Below the pieces are notes generated by a model that searched no databases, had not been told where the DNA came from, and saw only the letters and a program-made list of their open reading frames with translations. From Acestrorhynchus altus (lineage: Eukaryota; Chordata; Actinopteri; Characiformes; Acestrorhynchidae): a stretch of DNA of 64,000 bases. Within the stretch, counting starts at the first letter, position 1, and each line of letters starts with the position of its first letter. The position numbers and the translations under genes are program-made. This document shows positions 36,051-46,870 of the stretch, piece by piece. Location of the stretch: the NCBI GenBank assembly GCA_034509495.1, contig CM067504.1:37691424-37755423 (forward strand), in the 5' to 3' direction.

Positions 36051-36760
36051 ACAGAGAACACGCAGTCGACAGCGCTAATGCTGAAGGGAGTAATTGGCTC
36101 TTTATGAATTCCAGCGTTGTAGCTTGCAGTAACACTCGAACAAACTGATATGTGCCTAGAATGTATTAAGACTTAGTGAGGCCGAGAGCTTGATGTGTGT
36201 GAGAATATGAAAATACATGCATGATGGTTTGGGGTGTTTCTGTAAGTGCATTCTTTATCAACTTTAATGCTAATCAAAAGCTTTATCATCCAGTCAGTTA
36301 CTTAAAGTACAGTTTCTCTGTATGTACTAGATCTTTTGGTGTGTGAATTATGTCATTATGAAGTTACAATATCTGTTTCTATACATCATAAAATGTCCAT
36401 TTTTGTATTTCTTGCTGGTTGTGGAACAAAGGATTAAAGGGTTATCTTGTAGAACAGTGCTAGTCTGGGTGAATAGGTCTGTCTTGCAGTGTAAGAAGTT
36501 CAAACTTGGAGTGTTTTGTTTATTACAGAGTGTTTATGCCAGTATTTGAGTTTGAGTTTTGCAGGCCTGAGCTTTTTTGTCACCAAGCTGAAGATGAGAG
36601 GAACGTTCAGAGGAAAACAGCTTCAGGCCTGATCAAGAATGAACTTTTCTTCACTTTAATATGGTATAACCATTTTAACCATCTATGGTAATATCTATGG
36701 AAATGAAACCACAGTAAAATGCATGATGGTTAGTAATACTGTTTCAAATTTTAATTATCA
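36050..36760. other. No gene seen
   Basis: Unique-looking sequence with two short overlapping plus frames (36343-36549, 36506-36691) lacking domains. Confidence 0.45.
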
Positions 36761-36880
36761 TTTTTTGTTTTTTTGTTTTGTTTTGTTTTGTTTTGTTTTG
36801 TTTTGTTTTGTTTTGCTTTGCTTTGCTTTGCTTTGCTTTGCTTTGCTTTGCTTTGCTTTGTTTTGTTTTGTTTTGTTTTG
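36761..36880. repeat. (TTTTG)n array with an internal block of (CTTTG)n
   Basis: Seven TTTTG units at 36781-36815, nine CTTTG units at 36816-36860 and four TTTTG units at 36861-36880, preceded by imperfect T/G sequence. The T-to-C variant is confined to one uninterrupted block. Confidence 0.98.
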
Positions 36881-38734
36881 TGTTATTATAAGACTTGTTT
36901 AGGTTGTCTTTCTGTCATTATGAATGAAAATACTTTCATTCCACCTTAAATACAACATTTAAGGGGCAACAAAAAAAAATATGGGTTAAATGCCAGCAAT
37001 TTATTTTCATTCTTACTAAACGTTACTAAGGTTACAGCCTGATCTGTCTGTTTCTTTTTCTTTCTACCATAAACACTGTGGCACTGTGTGCATTTAAGGT
37101 GGAACAGAAGTAGTTACATCCACCTCTGGTTCTAAGAGTAAAGATCAAAAGATTTAAAAATGCAAGAAAGATGTATTTTTTTTTATTCATCCCGAATGCT
37201 ACGAGCACAATTTGAAATACATGATACATATGTTCTATGTTTTTTTTCTTTCTTCTTTATCATTTTAATCAGCCCGCACTCCTGATCTACACGGATGCAA
37301 TCTGAAAGGGTGATCAGTGTGATGTTGTTAAAGGTGATCGTGAAAGTGTGAGTTTATCTTTCCTGGATCAGAGCACAGTGTGCTAAGCTCTATTAGTTTT
37401 GCTGATATTTCATCTTGCAGGATCTGATTTGCTATTCTCTTCTACAGAAGCAGCCACTATCAGCCTGAACTCCAACAGTCGTATGTCATTAACACTAATG
37501 CAACCCAGATGTAAAAAATATCTTCATCTGCCTCCGTTAAAGCCAGTAATAATGGTAATGATTCACATGTTGGGGCTTGTTTGGTGGGCCCTCAGTGATG
37601 CTGCATTTCATTAAGTCAGACCTAGAGTGCTCCTGTGTAGGCGTTGCTATGGAGCATCTGATGTAGATACAGTAGTGTAGGTCTAACTGCGTATATGTGA
37701 GCATGTCTGAGTGTGTGTCTGTCAGACCTCCTTTGGGTTCTTATTGACACACTGAACTCTGATCTGCAGTTACAAAGCTCAGTGGATTCCATCTTCAGAG
37801 GAAACGGCGAAAGGGTCACCCTTTTGCACGCCCACCAAAACACAAGATGGTCTTTTTTTGTGTTTCATCGTCTCCCTGTCTGTGTCCTGTACACTGATTT
37901 TGCATTTTTGTTGAGCTTTCCAAAGAGAGTTACAAAAACTAAATTTCTAATATATATATAAAAGTTCTAATATATTTTATGTCTCTTTTACACAATATGG
38001 ATGATTTTTAGGTAAAATCACTACCTTTTGTAATTCAATCTTTTTATGAAGGCTAGTTACACATCAGTGTATTTAGTATTGTTACAATGACATCACTACC
38101 ATTTACTCAGTTCTGAAAAATGTACTGAATCTTGTTACTAAGGGCAGAATTTGCCTCCTACCTCACTTACGTAATTCAGTACTTCATCTGTTAAAAAGTT
38201 GTTGAAGCTGAACAGTTTTAAGTGTGTTATGTATCACTGTATCTGACTGACAGATTCAAGTTTCAAGTAAATTCCAATGTGCAAAAGGGCAGTACAATAA
38301 GTAAATAGTGTGCAGAAGAGCAGCATACAGAGTGTTTAGCAGCAGTACAGGTACAGTAGTGGTGCAAATGGTGCAATGTAGTCCAGTCAGTAGTAGATGT
38401 ATGAATATTCTAGATTGAAGTGTATTTGAGTCTTATTTGCAATAAGCTGTCAGATTTTATTGTTGCATTGACATAAAGAAAGACAGAGAGTGCAACCTGG
38501 ATTATGTCAGATGATGAGACCATGTTTAGATGTGATATAGTGTGTGTCATCTTTCTGATATGGTTCTGAGATATGAAAATCATATACTGGCATGTAATGT
38601 GGATCTTGGGATACGACATGTTCTTTCCGTAAAGAACAAGGCTTTCTCCTGCAAACCTTCCAAGCAAGCCACACTTGTTCAGTCATCATCTAAATGTACT
38701 GCCACGAACTTGAACAATTTACTTGCTAACTAAA
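36881..38734. other. No gene seen; unique-looking sequence
   Basis: No coding domain or clear element. Bases 37270-37720 look single-copy. Bases 38270-38370 contain scattered GTGCAAA and CAGTACA words like a faded minisatellite. Open frames at 37622-37843 (minus), 37713-37961 and 38410-38667 (minus) are domainless. Confidence 0.45.
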
Positions 38735-39240
38735 ACCTGTAGAGTCTAAGATGCAGCTCTTGGGTTTTTGCAATTTCTCTGAGCATTGCATTGTCTGACC
38801 TTGGGGTGAATTTGCTGGGTCGTCCACTCCTGAAAAGATTGGCAACCGTCTTGAATGTTTTCCATTTGTGAATAATTCTCACTGCAGAACGAGACTTCAA
38901 ATTGTTCGGAAATGGCCTCATAGCCCTTCCTGGATTGATGGGCAGCAACAATTGCTTCTCTAAGATTATTGCTGATGTCTTTCCTCCTCAGCATTGTGTT
39001 AATACAAACCTGAATGATCCAGACCAGTAAACTGTCAAAACCATTTTAGTAGAGGTGGTCACACTTGCTGCTGATAACATTAATCAAGAGCATTTGATTG
39101 GCTGTTCCTGGCTGCTACTTACACTCTGAATAATTTTGAGTATGTATCACTTATACATACTAAATTGTTCAGACCATTTTCACATTTTTCAGTTTTTGTT
39201 AAATAAATAATTACATGGTGAAAATGGTCATGTTTTGTTT
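38735..39240 (-). mobile_element. Tc1-like transposase N-terminus and 5' flank
   Basis: The minus-strand frame starting at 38994 reads MLRRKDISNNLREAIVAAHQ, then KGYEAISEQFEV. This matches the first helix-turn-helix of Tc1-like transposases, which binds the terminal repeats (family pattern: LS..LR..IV..H.SG.GY..IS). It runs to about residue 60, then shifts frame: the GRPSKFTP motif (the GRP hinge between the DNA-binding subdomains) is read in the overlapping frame 38730-38951. The catalytic domain is absent. Bases 39000-39240 are the matching 5' flank, with CATTTGATTGGCTGTTCCTG upstream of the start codon. Confidence 0.8.
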
Positions 39241-39571
39241 TGGTTTTTTTTTATCTGAGGCTGTTTTAACTTAATTTTTAGATAACCTAAGGACCAGATT
39301 TTTTTTTTCTTCAGTTGTAAAAACACTAGAACACACATTAGGAAACACTTTTTGTACACACTCATAAGAATTTGTGATAAAATATGCATAATTTAGCCTC
39401 TGTACAATCAAGATATGACTGAAATATAGACTCATCCTTAATACAAGGGGTTTAAACAAGTTTAATTAAAAAATCTTGTGTCATATTCTCATAGATTAGT
39501 ATTATATTTATTATATTATTACATACTCATATTTCAGGGAAACTATACTAGTATATATGGGTGTGTCAGCC

Positions 39572-39574
<3 letters not shown>
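39241..39574. other. No gene seen; A/T-rich flank
   Basis: AT-rich DNA with a poly(T) run near 39299-39310. It may include the terminal repeat of the neighbouring Tc1-like element, but I could not define it. Confidence 0.4.

Positions 39575-39621
<47 letters not shown>
39575..39621. repeat. (TA)n microsatellite
   Basis: TA array of about 47 bases. Confidence 0.97.
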
Positions 39622-39626
<5 letters not shown>

Positions 39627-39779
39627 TTCAGTGATTTCCTTGTGATTCACAATCATCTCCTGTCCACAAGTGGTGCTGTTTTGTCAAATACACATTACCC
39701 AGCCTTCATTGTACTCTAAGAAGTTATTGAGCTGAGAATTGAATGCATGGACACCCCTTTCAGAAACAATAAAACATTT

Positions 39780-39856
39780 ACTATGGTTATAATTAGGGTT
39801 AGCATACGAATTAGTTTTAGGTTAGGGTAAGGTGTAGGTGTAGGTTAGTTAAAAAA
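39780..39856. repeat. Short telomere-like degenerate repeat
   Basis: Words AATTAGGGTTAGC, TTTTAGGTTAGGGTAAGG and GTGTAGGTGTAGGTTAG recur. It is a short relative of the array at 23575. Confidence 0.6.
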
Positions 39857-39890
39857 GGTAAAGTAGCCATTTTCATTCTGCTTGTCTAAG

Positions 39891-39891
<1 letters not shown>

Positions 39892-39967
<76 letters not shown>
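39892..39967. repeat. (GT)n microsatellite
   Basis: About 76 bases of GT. Confidence 0.98.
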
Positions 39968-39971
<4 letters not shown>

Positions 39972-40378
39972 TCTTTCTGTCTGTCTGTTTCTGGAGTTTA
40001 GCATAGTGTATAGAGTCTTTCTCAGAGCTGTAATGGATTTCACATACATGAAAAACTTTAAATATTACAGGCACACACACTTTCCTGACTTCATATAATG
40101 TGCCAATAAAAACTTCTTTCAGTTCTATTTGTTTGAAAGGAGGCTACAGGGACATTAAAAACAATCAAATAAGAAGATAAAATAAGAAAGGATACAAAGA
40201 AAATCTGTGCAAATATCAACTTGTATGCTGCAGTACTGAAACTGGGATTAGTGTGTGATCCAGAATAATACCCCAGTGGGTTTTGTGTTTTCAGGTTGTA
40301 GTGTTATTGTCTTCTCTGGGTGCTGTCTGTGTGCTGTTGGCATTCAAATATTACCCAGAAGTAGCTGTTGTGTTTATT
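39968..40378. other. No gene seen
   Basis: Unique-looking. A hydrophobic open frame at 40255-40536 continues into TA/CA arrays and a SINE fragment, so it is not a gene. Confidence 0.45.
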
Positions 40379-40435
40379 ATTATATATATATATATATATA
40401 TAATAAATATACACACACACATATATATATATATA
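40379..40435. repeat. Compound (TA)n-(CA)n-(TA)n microsatellite
   Basis: TA to about 40402, AATAAATATACACACACAC, then TA again to 40434. It lies directly against a SINE fragment and may be its degenerate tail. Confidence 0.95.
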
Positions 40436-40437
40436 AA

Positions 40438-40502
40438 CTCCTCACAGACAGTGATCCATGCGGGAGTCAAACCTACAACCTGCGGTGCCACCATGCTGCC
40501 CA
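40438..40502 (-). mobile_element. SINE head fragment (tRNA-derived), minus strand
   Basis: Reverse complement reads GGCAGCATGGTGGCACCGCA, then GGTTGTAGGTTTGACTCCCG. This matches the tRNA-like head of the SINE at 45571-45866, including a B-box-like GGTTTGACTCC. Only about 65 bases remain. Confidence 0.7.
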
Positions 40503-41219
40503 CATAAAACAAAATAAAAATAGCTTCAATAAATAACAGTAAAATCAGGATACAGTTAATTAATCACATGCCTGAGGAAAGAAACTTATTCACCTCTGTT
40601 AATTCACATTTGGCCATTATACAATTTAATAAGCTCTTGAATATCTGTGGATGCTCGTCTCTCACACACATTATTTGTGTGATTCTCCTTTGGTTCCTGC
40701 AGCACAGCTAACAAACAAAAACCTTTGTCTATGTTTAAAGACTCTGTGCTGGCCCTGAGCGACACAAAACAATCTGCTGACCACAGAAAAACTCTGACAG
40801 GTCCCTACAGCACATCTGCGGTATGTATGTGTGTGACAGAGTTCAGGGCTCAGTTTATTTTTTTACATTAGTTATTTTACTAACGGCTCTATAACACTTA
40901 AGGACGTTTGTTGATGTGAAAAACATCATGGCTGTAATCTAAGCACCATCACACAGTATAAAAAAGTTGGTTTATGGATATAATAACATGCTACTAATTG
41001 CTGCCCATGTCCATCAGTTCTGGCTAATGCTGTGAAAACACACACACACACACACCCACACACATGCTGCATGCAGCTGCTCCTCTGCCATATAGAGCTA
41101 AAATATCCATTCAGTGTATGCTTATATAGTGCTTATACATGTATTTATATGTGCTTTATTAACTAATATTATATATGACTGACACTGGACACATCAAGAA
41201 AAATAAATTATACTAATCA
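40503..41219. other. No gene seen
   Basis: Unique-looking, with a short CA run near 41038-41064. No coding evidence. Confidence 0.45.
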
Positions 41220-41545
41220 TCCAAAAATAGTTGCACCCAAAACAAAGTGTGGGATTGCAGTGCTATTGAGAAGGAAGAAAAAGGTTAGCAGGATCAATAA
41301 ATGGTTATAGATTTAGACTGAGTTGATCAATATTTATTGGTCTACACATACAGAAGTAGTGTTTCTCAGTTCCACGTTGGTTTAAATGCAACATGGAGTT
41401 GTAGAAATTCCTAATGGTGTCCTGTGATAATCCATCCCATACAGCTTGAATGTTCTGAATGTTCTGCAGTAGGGGTGGAGTGTTGATAGAACATCCAATA
41501 GCATCCCACAAATTTTTAATCAGGGATAGGTCTGGCAATGCAACT
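41220..41545 (-). mobile_element. Tc1-like element: transposase C-terminus and 3' flank
   Basis: The minus frame 41305-41538 starts MPDLSLIKNLWDAIGCSINT and continues NIQAVWDGLSQDTIRNFYNS. This corresponds to the Tc1 PDLNPIEHVWD motif followed by the C-terminal helix in which the QETIR..Y.SMPRR pattern is conserved. The motif glutamate is Lys here. Downstream on the minus strand, GGTCTACACATACAGAAG-type sequence and GCTAACCTTTTTCTTC are the 3' flank also seen at 33530. Upstream codons are cut off near 41545. Confidence 0.75.
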
Positions 41546-41759
41546 TGTCATGGCATAGTATCTTCAGAGCGAGCTCTTCAGATGGTTAAAGTCCTGTTGT
41601 ATTAGTGCACTAGAGTATGTATTCAGAAAAGGTTGGACCACTGGTTGCAGGACCTAATTAACATACCATTGAGCTGTCAGAGTGGCTGTAATGGAGGTAT
41701 AGGCAGTTTGCCAGGGTCTAGAAGAAGACTCTCAACTGTCCATATCAGATGTGAGAAGA
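41546..41759. other. Probable transposon debris, unassigned
   Basis: TGGTTGCAGGACCTAATTAA and CATATCAGATGTGAGAAGAC lie between two Tc1-like fragments on the minus strand and probably belong to the upstream one, but no motif is certain. Confidence 0.4.
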
Positions 41760-42058
41760 CCTATCATGATCTGAAAGCTGCTGGGACACCAGTCTTAAAA
41801 CAGAGTTTATGCTGCTTTTGTTGGAGTAACAGCTGGGCCTGTAGGTCCTCCACTTTTGTAAGTTGCTGAAGCTGGCATCCCAGCTGGTCCAGTAAATGCT
41901 TGATTGGTGATGAATCTGGTGAACCGGTGAACAAGGAATTGTTGCAATCTGACAGAGACGTTACTGGGAAACTCTTGCAATGTGAGTGAATATTGTCCTG
42001 CTGGAAAATGCCAGTTGGAACCCCTGGCTTAACTGACAACACATATGGCTGTAGGATT
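41760..42058 (-). mobile_element. Tc1-like transposase fragment of a second subfamily
   Basis: The minus frame 41764-42066 reads VPTGIFQQDNIHSHCKSFPV, then SPDSSPIKHLLDQLG and QQLTKVEDLQAQLL. FQQDN is the motif carrying the second catalytic aspartate of Tc1/mariner transposases; SPD..PI.HL.DQLG is the third-residue motif, with the glutamate changed to Lys here. About 100 residues stay open, long for this window. It differs from the copies at 41220 and 56330 in the residues around both motifs. Family B begins at its upstream end. Confidence 0.8.
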
Positions 42059-42570
42059 AATACCACCTCTTACCAATTAGCAGCTCCACTTACCATATAG
42101 AAGCACAAATTTGAAACAATTACAGACTGTAGTCCATCTATTTATCTGCATACCTTGTTATCCTCTTTTCAAACTGTTTATCATTGACCTTAAAGGACCA
42201 ACACAGAGCTAGTATTTTTTGGGTGGTAGGTCATTCTCAGCACTACAGTGACATTATGGTGGTGTTGTGCTGATACGAGTGGATTAAACTCTACCTGGAA
42301 TAAGTGGATTAGGGTCCACCTAGTACATGTAAAGTAAGAGACAGAAGCTCGTGTGTTGCTGGGCAGATTGTGTTGGTCATCCACTGGTCCTTTAGTGGGC
42401 ACAGGATGCTTACCACAGGATGCTGTTGGCTGGACATTTCTGGTTGGCAGACTATTCTCAGTCCAGCACTGACACTGGAGGGGTTTAAACATTCCAGCAG
42501 CACTGTTGTGTCTGAATTAATTGTACCAGCAAAACGAACACTAGCATGTAATTTTATGGTTGACCTGTAG
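42059..42570. repeat. Palindromic dispersed element, family B, copy with left terminus
   Basis: Starts TTAATACCACCTCTTACC, then AGCAGCTCCACTTACCATAT, GACTGTAGTCCATCTATTTA, TTTTTGGGTGGTAGGTCATT and GGTGGTGTTGTGCTGATACG. The second half is inverted: ATTGTGTTGGTCATCCACTG near 42368, GCTGTTGGCTGGACATTTCT near 42422, and TTTAAACATTCCAGCAGCAC near 42484. It keeps more of the left end than the 16745 copy. Confidence 0.75.
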
Positions 42571-43500
42571 TGACCTGTAATTGCCAGGCTATTCTCAGCG
42601 CACCATTAGAAATGCAGCTATGCTTTATACGTTCTCTCTTTCTACAAGTTTTAGTACAACTGGCTTACAGTCCAACATCACCACAAAGAATCCAACTGAT
42701 GGAGCTGAGAAAAGAGAACTTAGCTGAATGCTAAAATGCTAATTTAGCTGCAATTAGAGCTGCAAAATGCAAGCTTCTAAGGTTAAATATAATTAAACTG
42801 ACCTTTTATGTCATATGTAGTAAAGAAATTGTTAAACAACAGCCTTCTGAATGGGACAGTCAGGCTTTTTCCTGCACAGTACAGTACATTCCTTCTGGGG
42901 ATTTTTGCCCGCACTGAATGGAAGCACATTAATATGTTAATTAATTAATATTCCTGTCATTCATACCTTCAGTCACTGCATTCCCACTGCTTCACTCCAA
43001 GACAAAAGGAAAGAATTCTTCTGTTCCTCCTGACACAGATACTGCACCATGCTGGTTGCAGACTAATGAAGAAAACAAAGAAAGGAGCAAACTAAAAAGT
43101 CAGAACTCCAAGTAGAGAGAACATCAGATTTGCATTTAGACACTAAGATAGAGATGCTTATAAGTTGGAGTTTGTTTAATATTGTCCTTTGGGACTTGAA
43201 AAATGATAAGAAGATGCAGCTTCTTCAAGAGTAGATAGATAAGCAGGTGGTAAATGGGGCTGGTGCAGCATCTTCATTGAAATTATTGTCTTTCTCTGGA
43301 AAAGAAGTGCTGTGAGAGTTTAAAGTCAATCGTGTTTAAATGTTAAATTATGATTATTTTGTAATAAATCTGTCCATAAAACCTTTCCCCAGAATTCTGC
43401 ATGCTCTGTAAAATACACTTTAACATTTAGGTACTGTTCTGACCATTCTGCATAATGGTTTGCATGTCACATTGTAGCTTGTGCATTTCTGTTTTGTTTA
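42571..43500. other. No gene seen
   Basis: Unique-looking AT-rich sequence; no domain-bearing frame. Confidence 0.45.
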
Positions 43501-43504
43501 ATTA

Positions 43505-43745
43505 ATTTTATTTATTTATTTATTTATTTATTATATTTTTAATCCCAATTTCACCCCCAACTTGGAACTGCCAACTACCCAATCCCGTTATCACTCTCCA
43601 CCCATCACATACAATGCTCACAATACTAGGATGGGATAAGACAAGCAAGACAAGCTTCCTCCAATACACGTGAATCCAGCCACCACCTCTTCTCAAAAGA
43701 TGGAAAATGCCAGGTTTGATGTGTGAAGAGGGTGAGGTGTGGGGC
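43505..43745 (+). repeat. Unclassified dispersed repeat, family C, copy 1
   Basis: After a TTTA array (43509-43532) the sequence reads TTTTAATCCCAATTTCACCC, GGAACTGCCAACTACCCAAT, CATACAATGCTCACAATACT and AGCTTCCTCCAATACACGTG. The same series, diverged, is at 45236-45515. I recall a similar high-copy fish repeat (CCAATTACCCAA, CAATGCTCC, GCTTCCTCCGA words) but no class name. Confidence 0.6.
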
Positions 43746-44407
43746 ATGGTGGCATGTCAACATTACAGTTATTAACATGTCTCAAAAAGTGTGAAATATC
43801 TCAAAACAGCGTGAATGACTCTAAACACATGATACAATTTTTACATGAAAATGAAATGTAAAGCAATTCAATATTTATTTATTTATTTATTTATTTATAT
43901 TAGCTCATTTGACACACCACCTTGAGGTGCTTCACGTTACCACCAGATATTTTGGCCCACTAAAAGTGAGTGACAGAGTGAATTATGAGCTGGATCCATC
44001 AGGTTCTTCACTCTAGCATCAAGAAACATGTACTTGCAGGGTACTTGCATTTCTAAAAATGTATTATTTATAATTTGGTGCACTTCAGCTTTTATGTACT
44101 TAAACTTACAGATCCAAACTGGGAGATGCTGCTGCCCACAGAGCTGATAAGAGTGGGATTGTCAGAACAGAACCGAAGTCAGACACTCCCATAAGAATGG
44201 ATAGTAACTGCATGTTTTCCTTTTTTTTTTTAGATAAGCATCCATTTAAGAGCTTCCAAAGAACAGCATTGTTCTAGACTGTACATACTGCAACCTTTTG
44301 ACCTTGAGACCCTGGGATCAGATTAATTTACTGTCTGAAGTGTATTTTAAAGGTCATTAAGATTTCAATTTCTGTTTGCTTTCACCCCGTTACACTGTGT
44401 AGGTGTG

Positions 44408-44410
<3 letters not shown>
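43746..44410. other. No gene seen; includes a (TTTA)n run
   Basis: TTTA array at 43872-43898 and a T-run at 44220-44231. The rest is unique-looking with no coding signal. Confidence 0.5.

Positions 44411-44475
<65 letters not shown>
44411..44475. repeat. (GT)n microsatellite
   Basis: 65-base GT array preceded by AGGTGTGTAGGTG. Open frames on both strands here begin in the array. Confidence 0.98.
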
Positions 44476-44477
<2 letters not shown>

Positions 44478-45235
44478 AGGAAACTGTGGGATTTTTTTTT
44501 TCAGTGGAGCATCAAGTGAGGTAACTGAATTGAGTTTCTGTTCTGCTTTATGCTCATGTATCAAACGTTTTGTGTCAGTAATTCTTGCCTCGGTGACCAA
44601 ACACATTCTCTGTGCTGCACAACAGTTAAGAACACAACACACTGCCTCAGAAGAGCGCTGTGTAGTCTTATTGACCAAAAAGATCAAGCCTTCAGGGTCA
44701 CTCTCTGAGCTATAGAATACAAATCAGCATGCCCTAAACTCGAAAACATGTCAGCGAGAGTCCAGATCCACCCGAATGTGTGCAGCGAAGGCGTCCGAGT
44801 GAATAAAGGCCTGGGGCGAGGCCCAGTGGCTGCTGGGATTTCCCCACAGCTGTGGATCTGAATACATTAGGAGGAAAGAGCAGCACCTTTTGCTTTACCG
44901 GTGGGTCAGACTCTCTCTGGCAAAACATGCAGCTATGCAAATGATCCACACACTCCGAATAGGTAATTAACAAGGCCTGGTTAATATGCGACACATCCAA
45001 CATTAGTGAAAAAGCATTGCATGCTAATGTGTAGCACAACAAAAGTAAGGGAGCAGATCATGGTTTTCCCTGGGATTTTGACTTGATGGTTTCTGGTGAA
45101 TATAAAGCAGAGGATATTCATGTTCAAATGGGAAAGCAGTTCAGGCATGATAAACACTAGAGCACTGGTTTTCAACCTGTTGGCTGTGGTCGTAGGAGTA
45201 TTGTGAGGGAGCACTGTGACAATATACAGACAGAT
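44476..45235. other. No gene seen; candidate regulatory sequence
   Basis: Bases 44740-45125 are free of repeats and contain an octamer ATGCAAAT (44936-44943), TAATTAAC (44963-44970), and GC-balanced flanks. This is compatible with a conserved non-coding element, but conservation cannot be judged here. Bases 45150-45210 (CACTGGTTTTCAACCTGTTG) resemble a hAT-type terminus fragment. Confidence 0.4.
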
Positions 45236-45515
45236 TTATTTAATCAATTTTGCCCTCCAAATTTGGAAGTGCCAATTACCCAACAGCTTTAAAATCTCCC
45301 CCTATCAAATATGATGCTCCTGACAGTAGGAGGGTGAAGACAAGCACATGACAAGCACATGCACCCTCCCATACAGGTGAGGTGAGGTGTGGACAGAGCG
45401 CCATGTACCCTCTAAGAGAGAGCATGGCCAATTTTTGCTCTGCCGATGGCAAGCAGCATGACTCAGGATTTGATCCTCAAATCAATTCTCAGATCCTAGT
45501 GCTGAGCCACTCAGT
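45236..45515 (+). repeat. Unclassified dispersed repeat, family C, copy 2
   Basis: Series TTTTGCCCTCCAAATTTGGA, AGTGCCAATTACCCAACAGC, ATATGATGCTCCTGACAGTA, AAGACAAGCACATG, AGAGAGAGCATGGCCAATTT and CTAGTGCTGAGCCACTCAGT. It extends further 3' than the 43.5-kb copy. The 3' end (GATTTGATCCTCAAATC to GAGCCACTCAGTGCC) has the look of a tRNA-type B box read in reverse. Confidence 0.65.
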
Positions 45516-45570
45516 GCCCTGCAAACCAAAGACTTTACAATTCCTTTTCTTTAAATTTAAATTATTATCA

Positions 45571-45866
45571 CAGCGGCACCACAGGTAGCACAGCTCCTGG
45601 GGCCTCCACTTGTGGGTTCGATCTTCCCTCTAGTCTTTAATGAGTTGCAGCATCCATATAGGTTTCCTTTGGAAGCCACAGTCTCCTCCGACCTTGCTAA
45701 AAAACAGGATTAGTAAACTGGCTACTGAAGTGCCACCTAGTTTTGAGTGAGCAAGTGTGTGCAGTGCCCTGCAATGTCCTGCCCCTCTGTCTTTCTTTGC
45801 ACCCAATAATGAATAGGCTGTGACTAGGTGTGACCCTGACCAGGACAAATGGAAAAAGAAGATTCG
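45571..45866 (+). mobile_element. tRNA-derived SINE
   Basis: Head: CAGCGGCACCACAGGTAGCA then CAGCTCCTGGGGCCTC and the B box GTGGGTTCGATCTTCC (45612-45627). Body: TAGGTTTCCTTTGGAAGCC, GTGAGCAAGTGTGTGCAGTG, then TGCACCCAATAATGAATAGG and GTGTGACCCTGACCAGGACA, AATGGAAAAAGAAG. This order matches a widespread fish SINE whose body ends GACCCTGAACTGGATAAG. It is the best copy of its family in the window. No target-site duplication is obvious. Confidence 0.75.
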
Positions 45867-46208
45867 ATTAGGGTCAAACTTGTTGACTGGTCTGGCAAAA
45901 CCAACACTGCTTATATTATGTTTAAATTGTCAGTGCAAGTCAATGTATAATTTTTCATATTTTGATCCTATGGAATTCTGTCTTTTCATTTATGTGGATT
46001 ATGTGGAGTATTTCAAAGGATTATTGTGTTGTTATACAGTCAAATAAAATTATTGCGTTACGTGTGTTTCCTGGGTCACTTGAATCATCTTGTTGGCAGT
46101 GGAAGCTTCTGCAATGTGAAATATTGTCTATCTATGTGGGAGGAGATGGTGAGATTAATTTTTATAAGTTTTTTTTGTTTGTTTTGAGACCTTAAATATA
46201 GAAATATA
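45867..46208. other. No gene seen
   Basis: AT-rich; two short overlapping plus frames (45820-46047, 45962-46195) lack domains. Confidence 0.45.
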
Positions 46209-46216
46209 GTATAGGG

Positions 46217-46389
46217 CAGGGGTCACGAACCATTCTTCTCGAGAGCTACATTCCTGAAGACTTTGAAGTCAGCCTTAATGCACCTCACCTGATCCAACTA
46301 ATTACTACCTGAATGCTGTGCATTAGAATTTGCTAGGAGATGAAACCTGTGGGAAGATAGCTCTCCAGGATCAGGGTTGGTGATCCCTA
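46217..46389. mobile_element. hAT-like miniature element with perfect 8-bp duplication
   Basis: A 173-base element from CAGGGGTCACGAACC to GGTTGGTGATCCCTA. The flanks GTATAGGG at 46209-46216 and 46390-46397 are identical and 8 bases long, the duplication size of hAT transposons. The terminal repeats CAGGGGTCAC / GTGATCCCTA pair at 8 of 10 positions. Inner CTCGAGAGCTAC and TAGCTCTCCAGGA also pair. No coding capacity. The flank match is seen; superfamily follows from duplication length and CAGGG-type ends. Confidence 0.85.
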
Positions 46390-46411
46390 GTATAGGGAAT
46401 ATAGTGTATAG

Positions 46412-46508
46412 CAGGGGTTCTGCCTCCACCTGAGGATGGGTCTGAGGACCACTAGAGAGTGCTTCACAGTACACTGATGATCCCCAGCTCACAGTTTGAA
46501 AACCCTTG
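46412..46508. mobile_element. Second hAT-like miniature element, 97 bp
   Basis: From CAGGGGTTCTGCCTCC to TTTGAAAACCCTTG, flanked by GTGTATAG (46404-46411) and ATGTACAG (46509-46516), matching at 6 of 8 positions. It lies 22 bases after the 46217-46389 element. It is probably an internally deleted or very short copy. Confidence 0.65.
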
Positions 46509-46599
46509 ATGTACAGTATTACACTACGTACTGTATTGATCATAGAATTACCCTAAAGATTAGAGAACTGGGCCCAGGACCGGAAGACCACTGGTGCAT

Positions 46600-46870
46600 T
46601 CTCAACCTGCATGCAGACTCTGACTGATCAGCTAGACGGGGGAGGGCTAATAACATCACTGATCCAGATATTGGGTTATAGAGGAAAATGAAGAGGGAGC
46701 ACTGTTTGCTCTCTTTCTTTGCTCAAAGGGTTCACATTTCAACATAGAAGTCTTGAGAAGGGATAATACTGATACATAAATTAAAATAAAAATGGATATT
46801 CAAGGTTGTGAATTTTAAATGTATTTTATTATTTATTTAAAAATGTATTTTGTGAATAACCTAATATATA
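46600..46870 (+). repeat. Unclassified dispersed repeat, family A, downstream module
   Basis: GATCCAGATATTGGGTTATA, GAGGAAAATGAAGAGGGA, TTGCTCTCTTTCTTTGCTC, GATAATACTGATACATAAAT follow the same order as 9765-9925 (TTTATAGAGGAAAATGAGAA, CTCGCTCTTTCTTTACTTT-like, GATAATACTGATACATGAAT). Confidence 0.6.
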
